Part shown: piece after piece, positions 1-10,796 of the stretch
Layout: every line of letters starts with the position of its first letter
How positions within the stretch are numbered: position 1 is the stretch's first letter
Notes under the pieces: generated by a model
The model's database searches: none
The model's input: only the letters and a program-made list of their open reading frames with translations
What the model was told of the DNA's origin: nothing
NCBI RefSeq assembly: GCF_023101765.2
Contig: NC_064216.1
Location: forward strand, 3,872,501 to 3,936,500
Origin: Spodoptera frugiperda
Taxonomy: Eukaryota > Arthropoda > Insecta > Lepidoptera > Noctuidae
DNA length: 64,000 nucleotides
Reading direction: 5' to 3'
Program-made: the position numbers and the translations under genes

Positions 1-90
1 TTAATGCTCAAATCTTATCCGTGTGAAAAGAGGCCTTTGGTCAGCAGTGGGCACTTATAGGCTATTGATGTGATGTGAAGTAATTATAAA
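1..90 (+). repeat. 3' tail of an RTE-derived SINE
   Basis: The window opens inside a repeat whose tail (AGAGGCCTTTGG, then a GCAGTGGGCAC block and GATGTGATG) recurs at 46980-47010 and, inverted, at 58410-58560. Such tails are typical of SINEs that use RTE-type LINE machinery. The head lies outside the window. Confidence 0.5.
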
Positions 91-470
91 TATAACAATA
101 GGACAAATTAATTTCTGAAAAGTTATTTTAAACTTTCAATTAATTCTCATTTCGTGTAAAATCTATTAATAAACGTTAATTATTTTTGCTTAACTGTACT
201 TATAAATAGCTTTACTGCGGAAAATTCCATAACTATAATTTGGCCTTTAAAACCTATTAAAAATTAATCAGTCATGAGAAAAATTAAAGTGTCCCAATAA
301 TTAACTTTAAAGTTACTTTCTAAAACTAATTTGCCAATTTCCAAGCCCACACATATGACATTTACCTTAATTAGTTTCGAAACATTTGAAAAAGTAATCA
401 GTGACCTTCTAATTAAGTTACATTTTGATTAAGCAATTAGAAATTATTATTAGTACTCATTTTAGTGTGT
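91..470. other. AT-rich DNA, nothing recognised
   Basis: Very AT-rich sequence with frequent stops in all frames. I see no motif, repeat or coding potential. Confidence 0.5.
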
Positions 471-477
471 GTGTCGT

Positions 478-615
478 GTTGGCCCGGAGGTTTAAGAAGC
501 ACGCTTTTCATGCATGAGAGTGCTGGTTCGAAACCTACCAACGGCAAGTACCAAATGTGACTTTTACCAAGGAATAATAAGGTGTTAAAACTGGCTGCAC
601 ACTTTTGGTTTTCCT
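478..615 (+). repeat. tRNA-derived SINE head
   Basis: A GGCCCGGAGG start, a GGTTCGAAACC B-box-like stretch and the following AAATGTGACTTTTACC block match the head of the longer copy at 46755-47010. It is a truncated copy. Confidence 0.5.
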
Positions 616-693
616 TGTAAGAACTATAAGATCAATACGTCCTATTCAATTTTATAAACGAAATAAATAATCGTGGTTACCACCATGTTTCTG

Positions 694-852
694 TCACGTT
701 TTTTGAGTGGGGAAAATCATCCAATGACTTCCCCCACCTCGGGCGAGGCCAAAGGGAGTATCAGACTCGTACTGACTAAAAACCACCCTGTTCCTACTTC
801 TACTTTTCGAGCCGGCACCCGGTAAACCCTAGGTAGTCCGCAGATCCGACTT
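694..852 (-). repeat. 3' end of R1-like LINE
   Basis: Read on the minus strand this is the non-coding 3' end of the LINE whose longer copies lie at 29731 and 40198. Shared blocks include the tract around GACTAAAAACCACCC and the terminal AAAATCATCC (both as seen on the plus strand). It is a 5'-truncated copy. Confidence 0.7.
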
Positions 853-1744
853 TGTTAACCTTTCCACGTCCTTCGATGATATTGTTACTAAGCCCACCCC
901 TTTTGGGATTTAAGAAAAACCTCTCGAAGTGACAATGTCAATGTTTTATGGATCAAATCAAACTGTATGCCGTGCTATTTTTTCTATACTAATATAATAA
1001 AGACGAAAGACTGTTTGTTCTCCGAAACAAGTGCATTGATGTTAAAAATTCTTTCGCCATTTAAAAAGCTTCTTTATCTGGGAATACCATAAATGCTAGT
1101 TTTGTTCCGATATTTCTAGAGAGTAGACCATATCACCATTACTTCTGAACATAGGCCTCCAAGGGCTTACAAATTGATAGTTTGAAAGTGGCTCCTTGCA
1201 ATCTTAATTAGGTCCTTTGTCTTATAACCTTGTGAAAGAATACCCATCACTGCACTTACTGGTACGCATTAGCTAGTATGCCGCCTCAATTCTAGAACCT
1301 TCATTGGGATCTATTCAAAAGAAAATCCAAATTCTACGTGAGTGATGCTGCAGTCAAAAAGCTAGTCTACCAATAGTAGTGTTACCTTTACTAAATCTGA
1401 CAGAATTTCACTTTTGTCTTTGCTAGCCAAATCCCCAAAGGCATGTAGCACTCTGTTGCCAGTTTATTTTTGTTTTTTTTTTCGTTCGATGTGCTAGTAG
1501 GTTCCTGTTCACGATTGTCACATTTTCTTTATTTAACGCTTCATATTGCTGTGTCTTCTCTTGGGGATATCATCGAGTCAAATATCTAGGGTACGAAAAT
1601 GTTACTTCCTATTTTTATGTTTAGATGTTAATTCTATGTTTTTCTCTTAATGTTGTAATAATTGTATAATTTTTGTAACAAAAAATTATGTAACTTTTAA
1701 AACAAAGTTGAATCACCTTGTCGTGGACTATCGTTCACCTTCTT
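853..1744. other. intergenic, no supported feature
   Basis: I found no gene or convincing repeat. Part may be old LINE sequence on the minus strand, because it abuts the RT fragment at 1745, but no reading frame survives. Confidence 0.35.
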
Positions 1745-1965
1745 GTCCTGTCTTCGGCGGTGTGAATGGCATCACAGACTGTTGTGTTTAGAGTGGCGCT
1801 GATTTGGTCGGTTCAGCGCATGGAGCTTCTGCTTCTGGGTCTCTTTCCGTTGATCTTGCCAGTCAGTAGCAGATTTTCTAAGCTATCGCCCGTTTTCCTT
1901 GCCAGGTGCCCAAAATGCTCCACATATCGTATTAGGCATGTGGTAGTGAGCCTCATTGGTATTTT
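1745..1965 (-). pseudogene. decayed LINE reverse-transcriptase C-terminus
   Basis: The minus strand translates to a block resembling the C-terminal end of RTE- or CR1-type LINE polyproteins: FGHLARKTGDSLENLLL, then TGKINGKRPRSRSSMR, followed by a stop where the family normally has a tryptophan, then TDQISA. The pattern (F-G-H, a G-K-x-x-G-K-R-P-R-x-R block, S/T-D-Q-I) is characteristic. The in-frame stop and lack of flanking frame make it a dead fragment. The plus-strand reading frame over the same bases is a shadow. Confidence 0.6.
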
Positions 1966-2945
1966 AAGCTCAGACTACCTACCAAGGTACATATTTTAGG
2001 GTCCCATAATATATATTTTTTTAACAGTAAAATAATGTCATAATTGCAGACGAAAACTATTCCACTAGTATCACTACGTAAAGCAAAATATAGCAATGAT
2101 ATAAAACGCAGGCGCTATTATATTACCCAGTCATAACTCCAACCCTTTTACAATCTATCATATACATAATCCCAGTGTTATTTCACCATACTTTAGTATC
2201 ATGACCATTTTTTTTCACTACCAATATCTTTTTTTTTTTGCTGACCAAGGGAAACCTTCGAAAGCCGCCTAGCGTTTTGGGGGAAAAACTAGGAAGTGTA
2301 GGATTTATACGTCACTAAAACCTCTCCGATGGCCACCATTTGTACCTAAAAGTGGCACCGGGTCCTCTTTGTAGACCAACCCCGGAGCCCCCATGGTGTA
2401 TACCTATATATCATCTTTGAGCCTCTCTCCACTATCCATATCTAAACCCCATAAAGTCATAAAGTAACTTATATTAAAATACACGTCTCCCAAAACGACG
2501 ATTTTTGATACCACATAAATAAGTGTGGTTTTCACAAGATTCCTAAACAAGGAATTTCACTTACGGTATAAATTTCCCTTAGTTGCCTTACAAGATTCCT
2601 CCTGACACCATGTTTTGGTTGGGTCAAAGTTTTTGGAATGCAAAAACGGGACGATGCCGCGACGCGATGAGACCGACATTGTTTCGTTCTTACAAGTTGG
2701 AAAGATTAAAGTAGTAAGTTTTGTAATCTTTGAGAGGAAAACAAAAACTAATTAGAATGCCGGTTTCTAATTCACTTTTTGTTGTTGTGTTGATTCAATT
2801 TCATTTCGTTTTTATTTTTTAATTTTCGAAAGGGTTAAATCAGTAAATATCTTACTGTCAACAGAATCAGTATCAGTACCTTAATCTTTTTTGGCAGTAA
2901 GCCCAACGTTTGAGGATCGAATTAAAGCAGTTACACTGACTGCTG
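1966..2945. other. intergenic, no supported feature
   Basis: AT-rich, with homopolymer T runs near 2229. No gene or recognisable repeat. Confidence 0.4.
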
Positions 2946-2947
2946 TT

Positions 2948-3218
2948 TTGTGGTATAAGCCGGTAAAGGAGCAGACAGATCACCTAAAGGTAAGAAATCA
3001 CCGCCGCCCATGGATACCCTAAACACTAGATGCGTTACAAGTATGTTGCCGGCCTTTTGGGCGTTAGGAATTTATGGGTTGTTTTGGGGAATTAGGGATT
3101 AGAATGATTGGAGATACGGGAACCTTACTCACACAACGCAAGCGTTGTTTCACGCCGGTTTTCTGTGAGGCCGTAGTTTCACTCCGGCCGGCCTAGTCAT
3201 GCCGAAGTATGCGTCTCC
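2948..3218 (-). repeat. Metulj-type SINE
   Basis: The plus strand starts with the reversed tail (AAGCCGGTAAAGGAGCAGAC) and runs through CCGCCGCCCATGGA and GTTGCCGGCCTTTTGGG to the reversed head near GCCGGCCTAGTC. This is a widespread lepidopteran SINE, here nearly full length and diverged. Confidence 0.75.
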
Positions 3219-3397
3219 CACACTTAATTTATATTCATAAAATTTCCGTGAACATGAGAAAACATAACCTACTTACGAATGTTCTGGAGCTAAAAATTCA
3301 TAGGCACGTATATAGGATTACGACGCGTTATCCAACTCAAAGATGAAGCTTGCATCAGACGGTGAACGTTCAAGCATTGTTTATGTTCCAAATCTTT

Positions 3398-3606
3398 GGT
3401 TACATAGTACCTATATAATTTTTAAAGACGCACTTTTGTTCATCTCCAAATACAAAAATCAATTGCTGCTCGTTAGTCTCGCTAAAACTCGAGAACGGCC
3501 GGACAGTTTTGGCAAATGTTGCTTAAATTATTTGTGGAAGTCCAGGAAAGGTTCAAGTGGTGATAAAAAAATTTTGAAGCGGTACGAAATTTGCTGGGCC
3601 TGCTAG
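3398..3606 (+). mobile_element. non-autonomous Helitron fragment
   Basis: It contains AAAACTCGAGAACGGCCGGA and a TTAAATTATTTGTGGAAGTCC block and ends CTAG followed by T. The same core is at 53380-53460. CTAG followed by T is the usual Helitron 3' terminus; the 5' TC end is not clear. The open frame across it is accidental. Confidence 0.5.
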
Positions 3607-4080
3607 TATTTATATAGAATAGTTTTGGTGTTTTCAGTATCCTTTGGCTATGGTGTCTGTCTATCACCACGCTTTTTGTAAATATTGTGAACACTATAAA
3701 TTGTTTCATTATGACAATTTAATTTACCCACATTAACCTACTCTTTTAAAACGAGGGAGTTTTATAAGCCTATGTTACTCTAGTGACCGCTATCTGTCCA
3801 AAGGCCTTTCCCAAGCCATTTCACATTCACTTATTTATGTCATCTCCAGCCAACCCTTACCTACACTTTGTGATATAAAACACCATATAAAGTTATGCTA
3901 CTAGACTAATAAAAACTCGCTCCGTCTCCTCATGGGTGTTATTTCCAATGTTCCTGAATAAGTACAAAAATTTTGCTTCCATATTTCCAAACTATGTTGA
4001 AGCAATAACAAACATGACAAAAATAACAATCCGTTTTAGTACAGACGCTTATATACTCGTAAATACAATTCGCCGATTAA
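3607..4080. other. intergenic, no supported feature
   Basis: No recognisable gene or repeat. Ends at the TAA that flanks the next MITE. Confidence 0.4.
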
Positions 4081-4326
4081 GAGTGCTTTTCCACCAGAAA
4101 TGTGCTATGCTACGTTGCTGTGGATGCGTTTGGCTTCCGCCAATCATATTCATTGGTACACATAGCTTAGCACTGGTAGAAACGGACTCAGTTAAGTTGT
4201 TTTTTATATGGAAAGATGCATGCTATAGAAGTATACATAGTTTAGTATCGGTCACATAGTTTCACAGCTTAGCTATTACATATTCGTAACATAGCTACAT
4301 AGCACATTTCTGGTACAAAAGCAACC
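4081..4326 (-). mobile_element. TAA-flanked palindromic MITE, copy 1
   Basis: The element begins GAGTGCTTTTCCACCAGAAA and ends with the imperfect complement (TTTCTGGTACAAAAGCAACC). TAA lies on both sides (4078-4080 and 4327-4329). TAA/TTA target duplications are typical of PIF/Harbinger MITEs, so this is the inferred superfamily. Six more copies occur in the window. The open frame across it is a shadow. Confidence 0.7.
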
Positions 4327-4581
4327 TAAAGTACGTAGATTTCAATTTCAAAATTCAGTAGGTAACATTATTAATTAAAATCAATACCTACCACAATTCT
4401 TAGTTTCTAGAACAGTCTTAACAGTTAGGAATAGAAGTCAAAATAACCAAATCCGAAATACAGGTTGACAATATTGTAAGCGAAATAATTCGTAATCTTA
4501 ATTGAATTTCAATGGAATAGAAAATAAAATTGTTAGTCGAACGTTTCATTTGATTGGCTTACAATAAATGATTATTCGACA

Positions 4582-7500
4582 ATGGATAATTCGTTGCTGT
4601 TACTCGTCGTATTGTGTTGTAAGTTGCTTTGGATTTTATTAAGTTAATAATGAGATAGACTTTAATTTCGTTGGTTTTAAAGTGCCTAGAAAAGTGCCAA
4701 TAATATATTTAGCTATTTCGATTTTTTTTTTTGTTTTAAGGTATTTATAAGATGTGACTATTCATCATTTAATTAGGTACTCGTATTATCATATTTTAAG
4801 ATTAATGACATTCCAAAATTAAATTATTTTATTTCGTTTGATTTCTTTCTTGGAATAAATCTTCTTTTGTAAATTCTTTTTAAACGACTTCAAAAAAAGG
4901 AGGCTCATTTTGACCTGTATGTATGTGTGTATCTTTGTGTCTCCTTGATCCGGGAGGCTGGAGACCTGACTTTACCTCAGAGAAATCCTTTCAAACAAAA
5001 AAAGAATTTTCAAATCGGTCCATAAATACTTATACGGCGATTTCATGACAGCGCCTGAACTATTTTCACAGCAGTTTTTTCTTATTAAGGTGTAAAAAGT
5101 TTGATAGTATGCCATATTTCTTTATACATTTTTATCTTTTTTTAAGATGTCACTTCGTTATACGTGGAGTAATTTTGTATGAATTGTGATCCTTCTTCTT
5201 TGTACCTGCAACAAAATACATTTAACTTCTCAGACATAAATAATTTACACAGGTATAAACAAACCTACACATAAGCTCCTTAAATGAATGAAGCCACTGC
5301 AATGTGTGGACATTCCCATTGTCCTTTAATAGAGACATTTTGCATTGTCTTCCACACTAGTGCTGATTCTGAAGTAAATAATGGCCAACCATGAATCCTG
5401 GTCTTCTTCATTTAAAGCTAAATTGTATTCATTTCTGCTATCTTCCCTTTGCACTAGTTGTTTCTTGAAAGAGCTGTAGTGGTCATAAGTTTAAGGATAG
5501 GTTTACTGTCATTTTTATAAATACAAAGAATATTCTTTTTTGAGCGGAGAAAATCATCCAATGACCTCACTCGTCTTGGGCGAGGCGACAGGGAGTGTCA
5601 GACTCTTAATGACTAAAAACCACCCCATTCTTTCTCCTGCTTTTCGAGCCCGGAGCCCCGGTCAACCGCTAGGCAGTCCGCAGCTCCGTGTTGGCCGGCC
5701 TCAGCTTTACTGTAGGGGTCTGATGGCTCTTTGAGGCGCGTGCAGAACGCAACGCGCCGTACGCACGGAAAAGAATATACGTAGGAGATACATAGAGTAA
5801 TTAATACACTCCTTGGTATTATAGATTATTATCTAGTTTACAGTAAATTAATTGCTTTTGTTGCCTATACATTCTAGAATTCGTCTCATTACATCGTCTC
5901 AGTTTTCACTAATGAACACATCAATTAACACTAAAACTTAACCACAAGATTACACAATAAAGAATTACGAACAGTTACAACACATTAATTTTGTCTAGAC
6001 GTGAAATTCTGTTCTAGAATTTATATTAATTAATGTTTCTATTCTTTCACACTTGCGCTAAATGATACATCATACATCACTAATTCTCAAGATGTAATTA
6101 AACCACTAGACACACATTGAAATGAAAACAATATAATACAAGGACGCTTGCTTGGTAGACGTTTATGAAAGGCAAAAAGTTGAAGCATTTAATTCAATAG
6201 AATCAAGTGTGGAAGAGCTCTGCTTTGGCTCAAATGAGCCGTCGCGACCGGGGTGATACTACGGCCACATAGAAAACCGACGTGAAACAACGCTTGCGTT
6301 GTGTGAGTGAGGTTGCCAGAGGCGTAATTATCTCCCTCCCTTCCCAATACCCTATTCCTCAACACCCCTTAAATTCCTAACCCCCAAAAGGCCGGCAACG
6401 CACTTCTAACGCCTCTGGTGTTTCGGGTGTCCATGGGCAGCGGCGATTGCTTACTATCAGGTGATCTGTCTGCTCGTTTACCGGCTTATACCATAAAAAA
6501 AAAACCTAAAAAATTTCAAAATATTTTGAATATTCGACAGTCTATCTGTCAGTAAAATAAGACTCTTGATTCAAAATGTATGTTCTTTGGGAGAAGACCG
6601 AGTATGAAACTCCATAGATCGTCCCGCCTTAATGAAACTTAAAAGATTTTTTTTTTCACTTCATATCACACACGACTGAGATAAATTACGCATATTCATT
6701 AATTAAATCCACTAATTAATCGAAGTTCCTCTGTTTGTTCAAGCAATATTTAGTGAAGCAGTCAGCGATCAGTGCAAGGATGTTTGCCCACACGAGGGCA
6801 AAACGATATGCGCCCTAAATGAAAAGGATAGAAAGTATATTCTGTTTCCATCCGAATGTGCTTTGAAGGCTTACAGTGCTTGTCATAATGTTGGTAAGAG
6901 TTCTATTTTGGTATTAAAAAAATATGGTTAGATGAGCTTAGGATGGAGAAGGAGGATGTCGTGGTGGTTTGAGGTTTTTTTTAAGAGGGAAAAATCATCC
7001 TGTCTTCTCTCGCCTTGAGCGTAGCGAGAGGAGTGTCAGACTCTTACTGACTAAAAACCATCCCGTTCCTACTCCTGCTTTTCGAGCCGGAGCCTCGGTA
7101 ACCCGCTAGGTGCGGCCCGGGGTTTAAATTGCCCTTATTATCAACTAAATCGTCTGCTTATGCTGTTGACTCGACCAACGACTGCCTCGTTGGTCGAGTG
7201 GTCGCAAGTGCGACTGCCGAACAAGGGGTCTCGGGTTCAATTCCCGGGTCGGGCAAAGTATTACTGGGCTTTTTTCGGATTTTCGAAAAATTTCTCAGTA
7301 GTAGCACGGAGTCTGGAATTGTGTCCAGTATATGGCAATAGGCTCACCCCTATTACATGGGACTTTAACACAAAATGGTGAAAAGTGGGTGTACATTGTA
7401 TAGCGGCATTACGTGCCGTAATGTGCACCTCTGCCTACCCCTTCGGGGATAAAAGGCGTGACGTTGTGTGTGTGTGTCGTCTGCTTATGTACCAGTATCC

Positions 7501-8636
7501 CATAAAAATACCCTTAATATAAGTTTACTTTACGTCGAACGAAAACGAAACGAGAGTGCGTTCGGCACTCCGATTGGCCGGCGCGAAGGAATCAACCAGT
7601 GAGAGAGCCGAATGCGCTCCCATTTCGTTTACTTTCATCGTAAAACAAACTCGTACTAAGCTTACAAAATCCTAACGTAGAATATTTATTTAACCAGAAT
7701 TAGCAAGAACACCAATCAAGTTCTGCATTAACCATGAGATAAAGAAGTTTAGAAGGATGTATGGAGAGTCCTGTCCATTGTTCTGCCCCACCCACTACAG
7801 GCCTGTCTGCGGCATGAATAACATGAGGTCCTATTTGTATAGGACATTTACCAACGCTTGCTACTTCGACATGCTCGCTTGTAGGGGTGATGAGATGAAT
7901 GGTAAGTATTTTTTGTTAAGTTTTTAAACTGACATGGTCACTAACACTATTATTAGAACTTATGACGGGATATTTACCATGTTTATTTACTTTTGTGAGT
8001 GTCCGATATTCCGGCACTGTTGCAAGCGCCATGATCACGGATTAACTGGGCAACAGTGCAACAAGTGAATAAACATGGTAAATATGCCGTCATAAGTTCT
8101 AATAATAGTTTTTTTTTGTTCTATCACTGACTTGCCTGCTCGGTTGGTGCGGTGGCTGGGTAATCGGCTGCCGCGCAACGTGTAGCGGGTTCGATTCCGG
8201 CACGGCGGAACACAGTACAGAGAATTGTGTGATCTACAAAATGTTGTTTCGGGTCTGGGTGTGACCTGTATGTAAACTTGTAGGTTTGTAACCCACGATA
8301 CAGGTCAAAGTCCTGGTGTAAAAATATATAAATATAACTTTTCTTTTAATAGTTTTTTCTATCAAAACTGATTACATTTAAATTTCAAAACTTAACTTTA
8401 ACTATATCGAAAACTTTTCTAATCATGTTTAAAGAATAATCATTTCTAACCTAACTCCTAACCTAACGGAGATCAATACCGACACCCCTCAACCAATACC
8501 TCAACTTACCTCGTTTTTTTCAGAATACACCGAAGTGCCATTAGAATTCTGTCAGCGGCACCTGATGAAGAATATATTTAAGGAGCAGGTTGTCATCTCA
8601 GGTCTCCACGACTACAGAGATTACCACGAATACTAA
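4582..8636 (+). CDS. secreted protein with two atypical Kazal-like modules
   Basis: Proposed exons are 4582-4618, 6762-6893, 7698-7901 and 8524-8636, all joined in phase 1, giving 161 aa. Exon 1 encodes a short hydrophobic signal (MDNSLLLLVVLC) and ends at a strong GTAAGT donor. The mature part holds two modules with the same spacing, C-x3-C-x7-C-x15/16-C-x6/7-C-x12/15-C: Cys17, 21, 29, 45, 53, 66 and Cys82, 86, 94, 111, 118, 134. The second has the Kazal signature Y-x-P-V-C-G (residues 90-95) and a T-F-T-N-A-C block; the first has I-C-A-L-N. Each module ends F-C-x-x-H (residues 65-69 and 133-137). Kazal domains normally inhibit serine proteases, but C3-C4 and C5-C6 spacing here is longer than in classical members, so inhibition is inferred. 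The exon 1 link and the 6762 acceptor are the weakest points (an AG also occurs at 6752-6753). The last exon ends in a tyrosine/acid-rich tail and TAA at 8634-8636; ATTAAA at 8694 may serve polyadenylation. Introns are full of SINE, LINE and MITE insertions. Confidence 0.8.
4881..5055 (+). repeat. AACCGACTTC-type lepidopteran repeat
   Basis: Starts with a decayed form of the AACCGACTTCAAAAAAGGAG block followed by the CTCATTTTGACCTGTATGTA stretch. Relatives lie at 29334, 59296 and (inverted end) 63680. It lies in intron 1 of the Kazal-like gene. Confidence 0.45.
5536..5762 (-). repeat. 3' end of R1-like LINE
   Basis: A longer copy than most: besides the terminal block it includes the region equivalent to the GCGCGCCTCAAAGAGCCATC stretch (here reversed, near 5728-5740). 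It sits in intron 1 of the Kazal-like gene, opposite to transcription. Confidence 0.7.
6211..6498 (+). repeat. Metulj-type SINE
   Basis: Near full length, from the GGCTCAAATGAGCC-containing head to TGCTCGTTTACCGGCTTATA and an A-run at 6494-6503. It is intronic in the Kazal-like gene. Confidence 0.8.
6528..6625 (+). repeat. fragment of the GTCAAAG-associated repeat
   Basis: The stretch from GACAGTCTATCTGTCAGT to GAAACTCCATAG is a diverged copy of the body shared by 35786, 36353 and 42562, without the GTCAAA tandem. It is intronic. Confidence 0.4.
6976..7112 (-). repeat. 3' end of R1-like LINE
   Basis: Truncated copy in intron 2 of the Kazal-like gene. The order of blocks is reversed relative to the gene. 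Confidence 0.7.
7182..7475 (+). repeat. tRNA-derived SINE (CGAGTGGT family), complete copy
   Basis: The tRNA-like head has an A box (TGGTCGAGTGG) and a B box (GGTTCAATTCC) about 40 bases apart, then a conserved body (CAGTATATGGCAATAGGCTC, TTACATGGGACTT) and a tail ending CCCCTTCGGGGATAAAAGGC with GTGACG and a short GT run. It is the best-preserved of about 20 copies in the window and the reference for the others. It lies in intron 2 of the Kazal-like gene. Small open frames over the head are artefacts. Confidence 0.85.
7529..7644. mobile_element. 116-bp MITE with ~37-bp inverted ends
   Basis: The left end TTTACGTCGAACGAAAACGA and the right end (complement TTTACGATGAAAGTAAACGA) are imperfect inverted repeats extending to the paired GTGCGTTCGG and CCGAATGCGC blocks. 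It lies in intron 2 of the Kazal-like gene. The superfamily is not clear. Confidence 0.65.
7918..8111 (-). mobile_element. hairpin retroposon-like element, copy 1
   Basis: Long inverted arms pair across a loop near 7998-8055: CTTATGACGGGATATTTACC and the region up to GCCGTCATAAG. An unpaired tail (minus strand GTCAGTTTAAAAACTT) lies only on the left. TTTTTTGTT flanks it on both sides (7909-7917 and 8112-8120), although the T run makes this 9-bp repeat the least specific of the set. It lies in intron 3 of the Kazal-like gene. Confidence 0.7.
8130..8325 (+). repeat. tRNA-derived SINE (GGTGCGGTGGCTGG family)
   Basis: A box GGTTGGTGCGGTGGCTGG, B box GGGTTCGATTCC, then GTTGTTTCGGGTCTGGGTGT and a tail with ACAGGTCAAAGTCCTGGTGT. 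The other copies in this window are mostly inverted. It lies in intron 3 of the Kazal-like gene. Confidence 0.75.
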
Positions 8637-8726
8637 TATGGAAGAATAATGTGCATCGTTTTGTAATAACTTTCATAGACTTATTTTATTATTATTAAAT
8701 GTATTTAAATTAATCACAGAAATATT

Positions 8727-8897
8727 ATAAATGTGAAAGTTTGTTTGTTTGAATGTTTGGGTGTTTGTCCGTCAATCGCTGAAACTACTCAACGGATTTT
8801 GATAACATTTGGTATACAGACAGAGTATGAACTGACTTGGGTGGCAGGATACTTTTTATCACACGCGAACGTAAGCGAAACCGCTGTCAGAAGCTAG
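8727..8897 (+). mobile_element. non-autonomous Helitron
   Basis: A GTTTGTTTGTTTGAATGTTT opening, an ACTCAACGGATTTTGATAAC core and a GCGAACGTAAGCGAAACCGC near-end hairpin, with terminus CTAG at 8894-8897 followed by T. Relatives are at 27955 and 43806. It lies just past the end of the Kazal-like gene. Confidence 0.6.
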
Positions 8898-9515
8898 TAT
8901 AGTTATTATGATGTATAATTTATCCTTCAGGGTTTGACCTGTTGACGTTTGTACTTTATTAATTCCAAAATGCACTAAGGAATGCAAAAATTTCATATTG
9001 TCTGGCTTTAATTACCAATAACATGAAATAATTGGTCAACAACTAAATTCACATTGAAGTATGACAAAAATAGAATTCAACAATATTTCTAACAAAAAAC
9101 ATGTTACTAAACTTTTAATCTCCAATTATTTTATCCTGCCCTACCTTACTTTAAATCAGACTATCAGTATTTTCCATTAGACAACCCTTTCACACTTCTG
9201 TACTTAACCCGTGATCCAAAGGGATGTTATTACGCGTTTAACTTTTCGTCCCCAATCCACCCTTGTTCAAAGCCAATTTACCTACTTTAAAATATAATAT
9301 TAAGCTAATGTTACTGTTGAAGGGATATAATTTATCCGAGACTAACAAAATGTGATAATTACACAACTTTTATTGGATGGTAGCATTCGGGGAATATGGA
9401 GGATTCAAGGACACGTATTAAAGGTAGGACCTAATTATGACTATGCGTAAGTAGGGGCAGGTACTGGTCACATTTTTATACTGTGTGCAGTTTTGTGAGT
9501 GATAGATCCCATTCG
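8898..9515. other. intergenic, no supported feature
   Basis: AT-rich sequence without a recognisable gene or repeat. Confidence 0.4.
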
Positions 9516-9517
9516 CA

Positions 9518-9610
9518 CTCGGAGTTTTGGATTACCTAGTGGGTTCCCAGGTCTCCGGCACGAAAAGCAGGAGTAGGAACCACCTGTTCCTACTTCTGCT
9601 TTGTATGCTC
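9518..9610 (+). repeat. two abutting R1-like LINE tail scraps
   Basis: A plus-strand scrap (CCTAGTGGGTTCCCAGG to AGCAGGAGTAGGAACC) runs straight into a minus-strand scrap (TGTTCCTACTTCTGCTTTGT), making a short inverted pair. Confidence 0.5.
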
Positions 9611-9828
9611 ATGGAAGCTTTACTCTAATTTGGGTAGATAAAAGTTTGACATTCACTTTTAAGTTTGAGAATTAAAACATCCACGATATGATATTATTGA
9701 TGAGGATGATATTATTATTTGGCCCTTCTTTAAAAACAACAAACAGCTCGCTCAGTAGCCATTCTTGACATTTCATCACATTCTCAATAAAAAAAATATA
9801 TAATTTAAATCCTTAAAAAACAACCTCT

Positions 9829-10290
9829 TCTATACATATAATAAAATCGTAGAAAAGTGCTGTCTGTACATTGAAAATAAAAATAAAAAAAATAGCAGGG
9901 GTTATTGTTATGTCGATGTCGAACCCAAAAATGTAATTAACTTTTTTTTGTCTGTTTGTCTGTTTGTCTGTTTGTCGGTTTGTCTGTTTGTCTGTTTGTC
10001 TGTTTGTCTGTTCGTCTGTGCGCGCTAATCTCAGAAACGGCTGATCCGAGTTGGATGCGGTTTTCACGAATATATTGTGGGATGCTTAAATTTACATTTA
10101 GTGTTTGTTTCATGTCAATCGGTTCATAAATAAAAAAGTTATGTCAAATTAAAGAATCACGTCGAACATTCTATGCTTATACCATTAATCTCCGCAACTA
10201 TTTGACGGATTTGGTTGAAATTTGGTACAGATATAGTTTAGAACCTTAGAAAGGACATAGGATAGTTTTTATTTCAAAAATCAAAAAATA
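9829..10290 (+). mobile_element. Helitron 5' part
   Basis: Opens TCTATACATATAATAAAATC and matches the Helitron at 39151 through the TGTTTGTC tandem, the GCTGATCCGAGTTGGATGCG block and AAGGACATAGGATAG. The match stops where another Helitron-like start (TCTATACTTATAATAAATC) begins at 10291. The small minus-strand frame across it is only the tandem repeat translated. Confidence 0.65.
9949..10016 (+). repeat. TTTGTCTG tandem repeat
   Basis: About eight 8-base units with few changes, inside the Helitron. The same array occurs at the equivalent place in the copy at 39268-39350. Confidence 0.85.
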
Positions 10291-10412
10291 AAATCTATAC
10301 TTATAATAAATCTATAAATAGGTCAATTCTGTACATGAAATATATTTCCAAAATAACTATCGGCGGGTGATTAGTGGTCGATACTGACCACTAATCTAAA
10401 TTACAGAATTTT

Positions 10413-10449
<37 letters not shown>

Positions 10450-10450
10450 A
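10291..10450 (+). mobile_element. second Helitron 5' fragment with (TCTG)n
   Basis: Begins TCTATACTTATAATAAATC, has the GGTCAATTCTGTACAT block and a TCTG array at 10414-10448. No matching 3' end follows directly. Confidence 0.5.
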
Positions 10451-10768
10451 TGTTCTTTATAGAAATAAAAACCACTCGACAGATTTCAACTACGATCAAT
10501 AGGAGCAGAGCAGTAAAGGAAAATGTTGGGAAAACAGGAGAACTTACTCCATTTTTTAAGCTTCCGTCGCATGTGCAGCCTTAATGGTTAAAGCTACACA
10601 GAAATAATGTAAGACAGAAATGTTCTCCTTAAAATTGTTTAAAAAATATTCCTCGACAGCAAATGTCTATCTCTTAGGGTTGACTCACAATAACACGTAT
10701 AACTCCCGATAGCTTAGCAGTTCAGAGCTTTCTGATTATATTTGTCTACTCTTACGTTTATAACACTC

Positions 10769-10796
10769 TCATTCATTCATTCATTCATTCATTCAT
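10769..10796 (+). repeat. (ATTC)n microsatellite
   Basis: About seven perfect four-base units immediately before the next Helitron start. Confidence 0.85.

Noticed and set aside
6749..6753. Alternative acceptor TTTAG for Kazal-like exon 2
   Set aside because: It would give phase 2, which does not join the strong phase-1 donor at 4618; the acceptor at 6761 does. Kept as an uncertainty.
7182..7260. Possible functional tRNA gene
   Set aside because: A and B boxes are present but it is the head of a dispersed SINE; the flanks do not form an acceptor stem.
9949..10016. Possible CRISPR array
   Set aside because: Simple 8-base tandem without spacers, in an insect Helitron.
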